Source of the DNA: JABDEZ01 sp965276955 | GTDB taxonomy: Bacteria; Bacteroidota; Bacteroidia; Chitinophagales; Chitinophagaceae | Assembly (NCBI GenBank): GCA_965276955.1 | Contig: CBDIBP010000031.1 | Coordinates: 62,001 to 126,000, forward strand | Direction: 5' to 3' | DNA: 64,000 nucleotides | Shown: positions 1 through 8,509 of the stretch, in pieces | Position numbering within the stretch: position 1 is the stretch's first letter | Layout of the letters: each line of letters starts with the position of its first letter | Program-made: the position numbers and the translations under genes | Notes under the pieces: generated by a model | Told to the model about the DNA's origin: nothing | Database searches by the model: none | Seen by the model: only the letters and a program-made list of their open reading frames with translations

Positions 1-139
1 CTATCGTTGTAAAAAAAGACATCCGGTATTTACCGCTCAGCGCTTCACGTACCATTTGCCACATCGTCCTTTTGTTCTTGAATAAGCTCCACCCATGGCG
101 AACAGTATTTAAAGAACGTGCTGATGTATATCTCCCCAT
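1..139 (-). CDS. DUF1232 (YkvA-like) membrane protein, N-terminal part only
   Basis: An open frame on the minus strand starts with ATG at 139 and runs off the left edge of the window, giving 46 residues with no stop. The visible part is basic and contains the stretch FKNKRTMWQMVREALSGKYR. In YkvA/DUF1232 proteins of Bacteroidota a similar segment precedes the hydrophobic region, as far as I remember the family. The hydrophobic part and C terminus lie outside the window, so the identification rests on the N terminus alone. It is transcribed away from the metalloprotease gene. Confidence 0.5.
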   Translation of the reverse strand, partial: MGRYTSARSLNTVRHGWSLFKNKRTMWQMVREALSGKYRMSFFTTI

Positions 140-261
140 TTCATTCTCTCTTTTGCTGTAAAATTACTACACGTAATGTTTGAGCTATGTTAATCATTAC
201 CACATCAAATGTCGGCAGTCGATGATATACACCCACTGCCGGCATTGCATTTTATATACAC

Positions 262-2802
262 TTACGCCTTAGGATCCAGCGCTTTCTTTATCCTGTAAGA
301 GATGTCCTGCAGGTGGTACTTGCTCATTTTATCGGTGGTGCCAGGTATGGCAGCATCTACCTGCACCTTCAGCGCGGTGAGTTGCGCACGGGCCACAGAT
401 GGCACATCCGTATTCTTCACATTAGGGTTCAACAGTGCAGCCATAAAACCAGTAGGTGCAGGGCCTGCAGACGCAGGATTAATGAGATTGTTCAGCGCGT
501 CCACATATGCTTTTTGCAGGTTGCGGCGATATTCATCGATCGCTTTTTTGGTCTTCAGTTCGCTCCATACACCACTCTTTACATCATCCATCATTTCCGC
601 TATGGTATACGTGTTCTTACTGCCAAACCTGCTGCTGCATAGCGATAACCTATACAACCTCGCACCCGAAAGAAGTCCGTTCAGGGCCGATGTCTGTACG
701 GTGCTTACTATCTCGGCAGTATTAGGGTTGCTTATCTTGTTCAGTATCTCCTTGTTCAAAAGCCATTCCGGCGTGGCGAACAGTTGTTTGTTCAGGAACT
801 CCACCGCTTCTTTCTGTACCGCTTTAGGTGTAGGTTCGTACACCTCTTCACCGGTTTGTTCCACACTCTTTGGTGTTTCATATATGCCACCCACATTGCG
901 CACCACGTGGCCCATGTAGCGGGCATATTGGTTTACCAGTGCAGCATACATTTCGTGCAGGTTCTCGTACTTGTCTGCTTCTTCCTTGGTCCATTCCGGC
1001 AACTGCAATATTTCACGCTTCATGTTCTTTATACCATAGGTGCTTGCCTTCATACTATTGTCGCCCAGGTCTTCTGTTTGCGAGCGTGGATCGAAGGGGT
1101 TGCTTTCCGTGCCGAACCATAGGCGCGGGTTAGCCCTCAGGCTGTCTATCACCCACTTGTTCACTATCTTTTTATCTTCTTTTTCATTTTTAGCAAAGCT
1201 GGCCTTGTACCCCCATTGTATGGCCCATTTATCATACTCACCTATCCGCGGGAATAGGCCTGTTTCGCTGATGTTGTCTTCGGGTTGTGCCACATAGTTA
1301 AAACGCGCATAGTCCATTATGGACGCCGTATGCCCATGCGCCTCTACCCATGCTTTATTACGCAGCAGCTCCACCGGCGTGCGGCTGCTGCTGCCCATGT
1401 TGTGGCGCAGGCCCAGCGTATGCCCCACTTCATGCGATGATACAAAACGTATCAGTTGTCCCATCAGCTCGTCGTCAAATTCCATTTTCCTGGCCTTGGG
1501 GTCTACTGCGCTCGCTTGCACCATATACCAGTCGTGCAGCAGTTTCATTACGTTGTGGTACCAGCCTATGTGGCTTTCTATTATCTCGCCCGTGCGGGGG
1601 TCGTGCACATTAGGGCCATACGCATTCTCCACGTCCGATGGCAGGTATCTCAGCACCGAATACCGCGCATCTTCCAGTTCAGCCACAGTATCCTTGCCCG
1701 TCCATTCCCTCGCCATTATAGCATTTTTAAAGCCTGCTTGCTCAAAGGCCACCTGCCAGTCGTTTATACCCTGTATCAGGTATGGGCGCCATTTTTTGGG
1801 TGTCGATGGGTCTATGTAGTACACTATAGGTTTCTTGGGCTCTACCATTTCTCCACGCTTCCATTTTTCTATATCCTCATCCTTAGGCTCCAGTCTCCAG
1901 CGCACTATAAATACCTGCGGGTCTACCTTCTGCTGGTTGTCGCTGAACACTACATAATCATCAGCAAAAAAGCCTACCCGCGGGTCGAACAATCGCTTAG
2001 GCATCAGCTTCTTTGGCAGCAGTATGAAAGAGTTGTTCATTTCCAAGGTCACAGCACCAGTGGCCCATGCCGCAGGGAAGGTAGTGGATGGGAACGGGCT
2101 GGGCATAGGTGATGGCCCGAATGAAGGAGTAGAAGAAAAAGTACGCACCACCTTCACTTCTGTATTGATAGGATAAGTGTGTATGCTTTCTATATAGCTG
2201 CGGTCGCTTATCTGGCTTCCCAGGTTGAAGCGCTTCTTGCTGAACGCCCCCAGGCTCACAGGCTGGTTATCACCCTTAAAGAAATCAGTTACATCTATCA
2301 CCACTGTGCCGCTGTCCTTGCCGTAGGCCTTTATTTCAAATGCCTCCGCTATCGGGTCCATGTTCGAGTTGGTCACAGCTTTGTATATCTCGTTGGTCGA
2401 GTCGGCTACGCTTATCACGGTCACCACACGCAGCAGTATGTTTTTATTCGGTCCTTTTTCCCACTTTATCGTTTGCTCATTCTCCATTTCCCCGGCATAT
2501 ATACCACCACCACCTGCAGTTTTATTGTAGCGTGTTGTCACTATCATTTCCCGGCCCATCAGGCTGTCCGGTATCTCAAAGTACCACCTCTCGTCTACCT
2601 GGTGCACCGTGAACAATCCTTTCTTCGTTATCGCTTTATCGGTTATTACCTTGGCATAGGGCTTGGGGCCTTTCTTTGCCTCATCAGGTTTCGCTGGCGT
2701 TACCGGTGCTACCGCAGTATCATGTTTGCGTTTATGCTTATGTTTTGCTGTCACGGGTGCAGCAAAGCCCAGCAATACTGCCAGCAATAAATATCTCTTC
2801 AT
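262..2802 (-). CDS. Secreted zinc-dependent metalloprotease (DUF5118/DUF5117/DUF4953 type)
   Basis: The 846-residue product has a signal peptide (MKRYLLLAVLLGFAAPVTA) followed by a short Lys/His-rich linker. The catalytic site is the extended metzincin zinc motif HEVGHTLGLRH at about residues 457-467, with Glu458 as general base and three His ligands. This architecture matches the large uncharacterised zinc metalloproteases of Bacteroidota (DUF5118 and DUF5117 before a DUF4953 catalytic region). The protein probably acts in the periplasm or outside the cell as an endopeptidase; its substrate is unknown. No T9SS C-terminal sorting domain is evident. The gene stands alone, downstream of nadB on the same strand and separated from it by a candidate terminator. 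Confidence 0.88.
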   Translation of the reverse strand: MKRYLLLAVLLGFAAPVTAKHKHKRKHDTAVAPVTPAKPDEAKKGPKPYAKVITDKAITKKGLFTVHQVDERWYFEIPDSLMGREMIVTTRYNKTAGGGGIYAGEMENEQTIKWEKGPNKNILLRVVTVISVADSTNEIYKAVTNSNMDPIAEAFEIKAYGKDSGTVVIDVTDFFKGDNQPVSLGAFSKKRFNLGSQISDRSYIESIHTYPINTEVKVVRTFSSTPSFGPSPMPSPFPSTTFPAAWATGAVTLEMNNSFILLPKKLMPKRLFDPRVGFFADDYVVFSDNQQKVDPQVFIVRWRLEPKDEDIEKWKRGEMVEPKKPIVYYIDPSTPKKWRPYLIQGINDWQVAFEQAGFKNAIMAREWTGKDTVAELEDARYSVLRYLPSDVENAYGPNVHDPRTGEIIESHIGWYHNVMKLLHDWYMVQASAVDPKARKMEFDDELMGQLIRFVSSHEVGHTLGLRHNMGSSSRTPVELLRNKAWVEAHGHTASIMDYARFNYVAQPEDNISETGLFPRIGEYDKWAIQWGYKASFAKNEKEDKKIVNKWVIDSLRANPRLWFGTESNPFDPRSQTEDLGDNSMKASTYGIKNMKREILQLPEWTKEEADKYENLHEMYAALVNQYARYMGHVVRNVGGIYETPKSVEQTGEEVYEPTPKAVQKEAVEFLNKQLFATPEWLLNKEILNKISNPNTAEIVSTVQTSALNGLLSGARLYRLSLCSSRFGSKNTYTIAEMMDDVKSGVWSELKTKKAIDEYRRNLQKAYVDALNNLINPASAGPAPTGFMAALLNPNVKNTDVPSVARAQLTALKVQVDAAIPGTTDKMSKYHLQDISYRIKKALDPKA

Positions 2803-2873
2803 AGATGGTGTGTAAAAATATATTGTAATGTAGTAAAAAATTGATAATTTATATATCGCTGATATACAAAATA

Positions 2874-2912
2874 CCGTTAAAATTCACCTCTGTAAAAAGT
2901 GGATCTTAACGG
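2874..2912 (-). terminator. Candidate terminator downstream of nadB
   Basis: A long hairpin with arms CCGTTAAAATTCAC and GTGGATCTTAACGG (one mismatch, one G-U pair, 11-nt loop) lies just past the nadB stop. On the minus strand it is followed by TATTTTGT, a weak U-rich tail. Confidence 0.4.
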
Positions 2913-2941
2913 TCTTCCCGAAATGGCAATACTAAAGGACA

Positions 2942-4540
2942 TTACAATACCACTTGCTGTACCAGCGTACTTTTATTTGGGTAGTCTGTATTAAAATGCA
3001 ATCCTCTGCTTTCTTTCCTGAACTCCGCGCTTTTTACTATCAGGTAGCCTATAGTTATAAGGTTACGCAGTTCGCACAATTGTGGCGATAAGGTGCTGGT
3101 ACGGTACAGTTCTTCCGTCTCATCGTGCAGCAGGTCTATACGGTGCATGGCTCTGTTCAGGCGTATGTTGTTGCGCACTATACCTACATAGTCACTCATT
3201 ATCTGCTGCAGTTCTTTAAGGCTCTGGGTTATCAATATCATTTCTTTAGGATGATTGGTGCCCGATGCGTTCCAGTTCGGCACATCCTCTTGAAAATGCA
3301 GGTCGTTTATTTTTTTAGCAGCATCTTCTTCACATCTATGTGCAAATACCAATGCCTCCAGCAAGCTGTTCGATGCCAGTCGGTTGGCGCCATGCAGGCC
3401 GGTACTACTGCACTCACCACAAGCATATAAATGTTGTACACTGGTGCGCCCCATATCATCTGTCTTTATACCTCCACAACAGTAGTGTGCCGCGGGCGCC
3501 ACGGGTATCATTTGCTTAAAGATGTCTATACCTGCTTGCAGGCAGCGCTCATATATATTGGGGAAGTGGGCCAGTAGTTTTTCATGGTCCATGTGCCTGC
3601 AGTCTAGGTACACATGCTCAGTACCTGTGCGTTTCATTTCGCTGTCTATCGCGCGGGCCACCACGTCGCGCGGTGCCAGGTCGGCCCGGCTGTCATACCC
3701 TGTCATAAAGGCTTCGCCATCCTTATTGCGCAGTATGCCACCATCGCCCCGCACAGCTTCCGTTATCAGGAAAGACGGGCTCACCCCGGCCTCATATAGC
3801 GCCGTAGGGTGAAACTGGATGAACTCCATATTCTCTATCCGGCACTTGGCCCTATAGGCTACTGCTATACCATCGCCGGTGGCTATCTTAGGGTTAGTGG
3901 TAGTGCGGTACACTTGCCCCACCCCGCCACTTGCCATCAGGGTTATTTTAGCCAGTATCTTTTCTATATTGTTGTTCTGCAGGTTCAGTGCATATACCCC
4001 ATAGCATTGTATATCCGGTGTCGATTTCGTTACCAGGTAACCCAGGTGGTGTTGCGTAATGATATCTACTACGAACCAGTGGTTATGTACCTCTATGTTC
4101 GGGTATTTTTTTATTTCTGCCACCAGCGTCCGCTCTATCTCCATACCCGTCACATCCTTGTGGTGCAGTATGCGAAATTCAGAATGGCCACCTTCCCTGC
4201 CCCGCAGGTATTCGCCTTCATCATCTTTATCAAAGCGGGCGCCCCACTCTATTATTTCATTCACACGCAGCGGGCCTTCCTTTACTACCGCCTCTACTAT
4301 TGCCTCGTTGCACAGTCCATCACCTGCTATCAGCGTGTCTGTTATGTGTTTCTGAAAGCTGTCGCGCTCCAGGTCGTTCACTACAGCTATTCCTCCTTGT
4401 GCGTACTTGGTATTGGTCTCGTCCGTATTAGCCTTGGTAAGTATAGTTATCGTCTTCTCCGGGAAACGGCGCGCCATCTTTACTGCGAACGTAAGTCCTG
4501 CTATCCCCGACCCTATTACCAGTATATCTGTTTTCAGCAT
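2942..4540 (-). CDS. nadB: L-aspartate oxidase
   Basis: The 532-residue flavoprotein oxidises L-aspartate to iminoaspartate, the first step of de novo NAD synthesis. The N terminus carries the FAD-binding dinucleotide fold (VIGSGIAGLTFAVKMA), then the family signature region TKYAQGGIAVV. The active-site segment EFIQFHPTAL and the FAD-contacting block ANRLASNSLLEALVFAHR are both present, with a C-terminal helical domain typical of the succinate dehydrogenase/fumarate reductase flavoprotein family. Length fits NadB. The usual partner nadA is not in the window, so iminoaspartate is presumably consumed by an enzyme encoded elsewhere. L-aspartate oxidase rather than SdhA is favoured by the length and by the absence of sdhB/sdhC neighbours. 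Confidence 0.95.
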   Translation of the reverse strand: MLKTDILVIGSGIAGLTFAVKMARRFPEKTITILTKANTDETNTKYAQGGIAVVNDLERDSFQKHITDTLIAGDGLCNEAIVEAVVKEGPLRVNEIIEWGARFDKDDEGEYLRGREGGHSEFRILHHKDVTGMEIERTLVAEIKKYPNIEVHNHWFVVDIITQHHLGYLVTKSTPDIQCYGVYALNLQNNNIEKILAKITLMASGGVGQVYRTTTNPKIATGDGIAVAYRAKCRIENMEFIQFHPTALYEAGVSPSFLITEAVRGDGGILRNKDGEAFMTGYDSRADLAPRDVVARAIDSEMKRTGTEHVYLDCRHMDHEKLLAHFPNIYERCLQAGIDIFKQMIPVAPAAHYCCGGIKTDDMGRTSVQHLYACGECSSTGLHGANRLASNSLLEALVFAHRCEEDAAKKINDLHFQEDVPNWNASGTNHPKEMILITQSLKELQQIMSDYVGIVRNNIRLNRAMHRIDLLHDETEELYRTSTLSPQLCELRNLITIGYLIVKSAEFRKESRGLHFNTDYPNKSTLVQQVVL

Positions 4541-4572
4541 TGAAATTTCCTATTACTATTTAAAAGTACCAG

Positions 4573-4735
4573 TTATGAGGCAATTATAGCCATAAATACT
4601 TTAGATACCTTGCCAACCTCGCAGCCATTATTCTGCGCTATATGCGCCTTGCAATAGCCCAACTCCCTAACCTTACGTACCGTTCTTGCACTCACTAATC
4701 TTCCTTCCGGTCAGGTCTTCTGCCTTGGCCCATGC
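4573..4735 (-). pseudogene. Possible Cys/His-containing coding remnant upstream of nadB
   Basis: On the minus strand two frames read like protein but are joined only by a frameshift near 4675. The first reads AWAKAEDLTGRKISECKNGT; the second runs on as TVRKVRELGYCKAHIAQNNG and continues to a stop at 4573. The Cys and His spacing looks like a small metal-binding or HNH-type fragment, but I do not recognise the family and there is no clean start codon. It may be a broken gene or chance. It occupies the divergent spacer between nadB and the DJ-1 gene. Confidence 0.2.
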
Positions 4736-4821
4736 GTTTTAATGATGTTCGTCATTTAAACTGCCAATGGCACAGTTATACTGTCCGTTTAGATACTCTA
4801 AATAAAAAACAAACAATAGAA

Positions 4822-5505
4822 ATGAAAGTATTGATCGTATTAACATCTCATAGTGAATTGGGAAACACCGGCGAAAAGACCGGATTCTGGATAGAAGAAT
4901 TTGCTGCCCCTTACTATGTTTTAGCTGATGCTGGTGTTGAGCTGGTTATCGCCTCACCTTCGGGAGGACAACCGCCTATAGACCCCAAAAGCTCATTGCC
5001 CGATGCCCAAACACTTGCGACACAACGTTTCAACAAGGACCAACAGCTAAAGGATAAACTGGCTAATTCGGTAAAACTTAGCCTGGTGAACCAGAAAGAT
5101 TTTGATGCTGTTTTTTATCCGGGAGGTCACGGCCCCCTTTGGGACCTCGCAAACGATGCTACATCGATCTCCCTTATCGAGGACTTTTATAAACACGATA
5201 AGCCAATTACCTTTGTATGCCATGCACCTGGTGCCCTTGTAAAAGTAAAAGCACCAAATGGCGAGCCAATTGTAAAAGGTAAAGAAGTAACAGGATTTTC
5301 TAACACAGAAGAAGCTGCGGTAAAACTTACCGATGTAGTACCATTCTTGCTGGAAGACGAAATGAAAAAACTCGGAGCACATTACAGTAAAGGGGCAGAC
5401 TGGGGCTCTTATGTAAAAGAAGATGGCCTTTTGATAACCGGTCAAAACCCGGGCTCATCAGAGGAAGCCGCAAAAGCACTACTGGCCATGCTGAAAAAGA
5501 AATAG
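4822..5505 (+). CDS. DJ-1/PfpI (Hsp31-like) class I glutamine-amidotransferase-fold protein
   Basis: From the ATG at 4822 the product is 227 residues and begins with the family-typical MKVLIVLTSHSELGNTGEKT. The Glu-containing region TGFWIEEFAAPYYVL and the nucleophile elbow FVCHAPGAL, with its putative catalytic Cys, place it in the Hsp31-like branch of the DJ-1/PfpI superfamily. Members act as glyoxalase III, deglycase or holding chaperones; the exact activity here cannot be told. An upstream in-frame ATG at 4732 would add 30 residues that do not resemble the family, so the internal start is preferred. A stem-loop terminator follows. The gene is divergent from nadB. Confidence 0.88.
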   Translation: MKVLIVLTSHSELGNTGEKTGFWIEEFAAPYYVLADAGVELVIASPSGGQPPIDPKSSLPDAQTLATQRFNKDQQLKDKLANSVKLSLVNQKDFDAVFYPGGHGPLWDLANDATSISLIEDFYKHDKPITFVCHAPGALVKVKAPNGEPIVKGKEVTGFSNTEEAAVKLTDVVPFLLEDEMKKLGAHYSKGADWGSYVKEDGLLITGQNPGSSEEAAKALLAMLKKK

Positions 5506-5529
5506 CAGTAACAAGACAACTGATAAAAC

Positions 5530-5566
5530 AAGAAAGGCTGCCCTGTATAAAGAGGCAGCCTTTCTT
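5530..5566. terminator. Bidirectional terminator
   Basis: A perfect 13-bp stem (AAGAAAGGCTGCC / GGCAGCCTTTCTT) with an 11-nt loop sits between the convergent DJ-1 and outer-membrane-protein genes. The arms are A-rich on one side and T-rich on the other, so it can serve both strands. Confidence 0.8.
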
Positions 5567-5580
5567 ATGTAAATATGATC

Positions 5581-7227
5581 TTAAAAACTTGACGTAAGCG
5601 TTGCCTTCACACCGCTAAATGCTGGCTCGTAACGGCACACACCACCCGAGCAGTTGATACCATCTACCTGTTTCACGTATGCTATAGAGAACCTGTTCGC
5701 ATCCTTGGTGTAGGCAGTGTAAATATTATAGTAGTGGCTTGGGTTAGGCACACTATGCGTAGCTACATCATAGTTAGGATTATCAGAGCTTTTATTAGGC
5801 ACTATATTATACATATCTGATGCCGAGATAGACCACTTAGGGGCTACGTTATACTCCAGCAATGCAAATACCCAAGAGCCGTAGTCTTGCTGCGTATTCA
5901 TGTATTCGAACTCAAAACGCAGCGACTTTTTATTGGTGATCTTATATGTAGCTTCTCCAAAGCCGGTAATGGCTTTCAGCATAGGGGCATTCGCCCTGGT
6001 ATCATACACAGCTATGTTGAAATTAAGATATTGTGCACCGGCCATCAATCTCCACTTGTCCATCTTCAGGTAGTCTACCTGTGCATATCCTTCTTGGTAC
6101 AGTTGCGTATTGTCCAGTGTTTTTATGTTCGTGTAGGTCAGCGTGTAGTTAGTATAGTCGCTTGGCGATAACAACACATCGGCAGTAGCGCCCTGCTCAG
6201 AGTAATCTTGCGATGCTGGCGAGTAGCGCGATATCAGGCGTTGCGTGCGCAAACGTGCTACTATGGGCTGCCAGTTAAGCAGGCCATTCAGCAGCGTTTC
6301 ATTATACGATGTGCGCATTACATAACCATCGGTGCGCTTTCCCGTCAGGTTCACGGCTACCCCTTTCTTGGCAAAGCCGATAGTTGTATACTCTACATTA
6401 CCATCCCTGTTCACCATAGCGCCCAGCGGTGTGGCTATGGCGTCCTTGCTTTTGTACGATGCTTCTGCATACCAAGAGAAATTACCTATGGTCAATGTAT
6501 TGTAGGCCGTATATGCATACATATTGTACTTGGGGGTAAATAGTGGATTGCCCGCAGTATCTGTAGGTACCGCTTTAGCAGTAGTAGCGTAAGACGCTGC
6601 ATCCAGCGTACGGTTCAGCATTCCCACACCTGGCACAAGGTGCACTTTGCCTACATTAAAGTCTCCTTCCACATCCAGGGCCCTTATCACCGGTGCATAC
6701 TTCTGCGATATGGTGGTAGGGTTGTTCAGTGCAGAAAGGTCATTATCTTTCTGCTGGCCGGTAAACCCTTTCACTATTATGTTATTGGTAAGTTTGTACT
6801 TCAGGCTTATACCTACAAGGGCATTATCTATGAGCAGCCCACGGTCCTCATATGCTCTGAACATTACACCACTGCCTATCTGGTCATATATATACCCTGC
6901 TGTTATGGTCAGATCTTTCAGTTCTTTACTTACGCTCCATGCCCCTACACCGAACGCAGTATTGGCCGAGGTAGGGTTTTTCAGGTTCGAGTTGTTGAAG
7001 GCATCAGCACGTACAAAAAAGGTAAACCCTTTTATGTTATACCGCAGGTCCATCCAGCCTTCGCTACCGCTCAGGTAATTGTTGTATAATGGGTTCCCGG
7101 ATGCTTTTATACTTGCATCCCTATCAAAATAGTTCAGGTTCATCATCAGGTCACCCGAAAAAGTTCCCTGTCCGAAACTATATATACTACTACAGGACAG
7201 GAGTAAGAAAAGAGCTATTTTTTTCAT
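5581..7227 (-). CDS. Outer-membrane beta-barrel protein, DUF6029-like
   Basis: The 548-residue protein has a signal peptide (MKKIALFLLLSCSSIYSFGQ) and alternating-polarity strands throughout, for example WMDLRYNIKGFTFFVRADAF and SLRFEFEYMNTQQ. It ends in Phe (LTSSF), as barrels recognised by the BAM complex do. The pattern resembles the DUF6029 family of Bacteroidota, which I recall being found near thioredoxin-like genes. A Cys pair sits near the C terminus (NCSGGVCRYEP), which could form a disulfide. A TlpA-type oxidoreductase gene starts divergently 93 bp away, so a redox link is possible but is inference. The transported or bound ligand is unknown. Confidence 0.72.
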   Translation of the reverse strand: MKKIALFLLLSCSSIYSFGQGTFSGDLMMNLNYFDRDASIKASGNPLYNNYLSGSEGWMDLRYNIKGFTFFVRADAFNNSNLKNPTSANTAFGVGAWSVSKELKDLTITAGYIYDQIGSGVMFRAYEDRGLLIDNALVGISLKYKLTNNIIVKGFTGQQKDNDLSALNNPTTISQKYAPVIRALDVEGDFNVGKVHLVPGVGMLNRTLDAASYATTAKAVPTDTAGNPLFTPKYNMYAYTAYNTLTIGNFSWYAEASYKSKDAIATPLGAMVNRDGNVEYTTIGFAKKGVAVNLTGKRTDGYVMRTSYNETLLNGLLNWQPIVARLRTQRLISRYSPASQDYSEQGATADVLLSPSDYTNYTLTYTNIKTLDNTQLYQEGYAQVDYLKMDKWRLMAGAQYLNFNIAVYDTRANAPMLKAITGFGEATYKITNKKSLRFEFEYMNTQQDYGSWVFALLEYNVAPKWSISASDMYNIVPNKSSDNPNYDVATHSVPNPSHYYNIYTAYTKDANRFSIAYVKQVDGINCSGGVCRYEPAFSGVKATLTSSF

Positions 7228-7320
7228 TAAAACTTGTTAATGTTTAAATTTAACCGAAATTAGTCGTCTGAAAGGAATTCTGGCAAAGTTTTCGCTTATT
7301 ATTCTTAAAAACAAATAGTT

Positions 7321-7821
7321 ATGAAAAAAATTATCACTGCAATTACCTGTTTATTCCTTGCAACAGCATTGCATGCACAGGTTGCAGAGTTACCAGATAC
7401 CCAGGTAAAAGATGTGAACACGGGTAAAAAAGTAGCTTTCAATTCAGCTTTTACTAAGGGCCGTGTTACAGTGGTAAGCTTTTGGGCTACCTGGTGTGTA
7501 CCATGCAAAAAAGAGATCAAGAACATATCTCTTAAACTCCCTACTTGGCAGAAAGAGAACGATTTCGACTACGTGACCGTATCTATAGACGAGACCCGTG
7601 CTGAAGGCCTGGTACGTAGCTACGCTATATCTCAGGGCTGGAAATTCCCATACTACATCGATCCTAATTCCGACCTTAAACGTTCACTTAGTTTCCAGAA
7701 CGTACCATTCACTATCATTGTAGACAAGAATGGTAAAGTAGTGTTCGAGCACTCTGGCTACGAAGAAGGCGGCGAAGATGAAGTATACGCCGAAGTAAAA
7801 AAATACATTGCTAAAGGTTAA
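7321..7821 (+). CDS. Periplasmic TlpA-family thiol-disulfide oxidoreductase
   Basis: The 166-residue protein has a signal peptide (MKKIITAITCLFLATALHAQ) and one thioredoxin fold. The redox motif is C59-V-P-C62 within SFWATWCVPCKKEIKN. The cis-Pro loop is VPFTIIVDKNGKVV. This fits the TlpA/ResA/AhpC-TSA group, which reduces disulfides in exported proteins or apocytochromes in the periplasm. No cytochrome c maturation gene is adjacent, so the client is unknown. The gene is divergent from the outer-membrane barrel gene and is followed by a strong terminator. Confidence 0.9.
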   Translation: MKKIITAITCLFLATALHAQVAELPDTQVKDVNTGKKVAFNSAFTKGRVTVVSFWATWCVPCKKEIKNISLKLPTWQKENDFDYVTVSIDETRAEGLVRSYAISQGWKFPYYIDPNSDLKRSLSFQNVPFTIIVDKNGKVVFEHSGYEEGGEDEVYAEVKKYIAKG

Positions 7822-7847
7822 TAATGAGCCTTTATAACAATACTCCC

Positions 7848-7873
7848 AAAACCTCTGTAACAACAGGGGTTTT
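7848..7873 (+). terminator. Rho-independent terminator after the TlpA gene
   Basis: An 11-bp stem with a single G-U pair (AAAACCTCTGT / ACAGGGGTTTT) and an AACA tetraloop is followed by GTTATTTTTA. Confidence 0.8.
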
Positions 7874-7902
7874 GTTATTTTTAGCACATAAACACACACA
7901 CT

Positions 7903-8343
7903 ATGGAAAACTTCCTGTACGGACTTTTTGAAAGAGACCTGCTAAAACTTAAAGAAGAGATCAGCAGTTTTAAAGACGATGACAACATCTGGAAAGTAAA
8001 GCCGGGTGTTACCAACAGTGCAGGCAATCTTACGCTGCACCTCATTGGCAATCTCAATCATTTTATAGGTGCTCACTTGGCCGCCACCGGTTACATTCGC
8101 CAGCGCGATCTGGAGTTCACCACAAAGAGCATCTCACGCGATGTACTTCTTGCCGAGATCGATAAAGTAACGGTCATTATACAACTTGCGCTGCAAGGAC
8201 TTTCGCAAGAACAGCTCGATAAAATGTATCCCCTCGAAGTTTTCGGTGAGCACAGCACCCAATACTATATCATCCACTTCTACGGCCACTTCAGCTACCA
8301 TCTCGGCCAGATAAACTACCTGAGAAGAATGCTGGAAGGATAA
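7903..8343 (+). CDS. DinB-family (DUF1572-like) protein
   Basis: The 146-residue protein is predicted to be a four-helix bundle. His residues occur in helix 2 (LTLHLIGNLNHFIGAHL) and in the C-terminal helix (IIHFYGHFSYHLGQINYLRR), which is the spacing used for metal binding in DinB/DUF1572 proteins. Relatives include thiol transferases and damage-inducible proteins, but most are uncharacterised. It lies alone between two terminators, 29 nt beyond the TlpA terminator, and is convergent with lon. The family is clear; the substrate is not. Confidence 0.8.
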   Translation: MENFLYGLFERDLLKLKEEISSFKDDDNIWKVKPGVTNSAGNLTLHLIGNLNHFIGAHLAATGYIRQRDLEFTTKSISRDVLLAEIDKVTVIIQLALQGLSQEQLDKMYPLEVFGEHSTQYYIIHFYGHFSYHLGQINYLRRMLEG

Positions 8344-8391
8344 AACTTACGAGCACCTCATTAGCCTGTTTTGAAAATTTTGCTGACAAAA

Positions 8392-8435
8392 AATAAAATA
8401 CCCGTTTTGCTTATTTGCAAAACGGGTATTTTATT
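8392..8435. terminator. Bidirectional terminator between the DinB gene and lon
   Basis: A perfect 19-bp stem whose core is ACCCGTTTTGC / GCAAAACGGGT, with a 6-nt TTATTT loop. The outer arms are A/T-rich on both sides, so each strand ends in a U-tract. Confidence 0.88.
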
Positions 8436-8509
8436 ACTTACTACTGAAAATATTTCATCGTATCACACCCACATGGCGAAGCCCACATTCCATCACATTT
8501 CTTCCACAT

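Noticed and set aside
3809..4543. A 244-codon open frame antisense to nadB
   Set aside because: It mirrors a complete NadB frame and has no domain or signal of its own.
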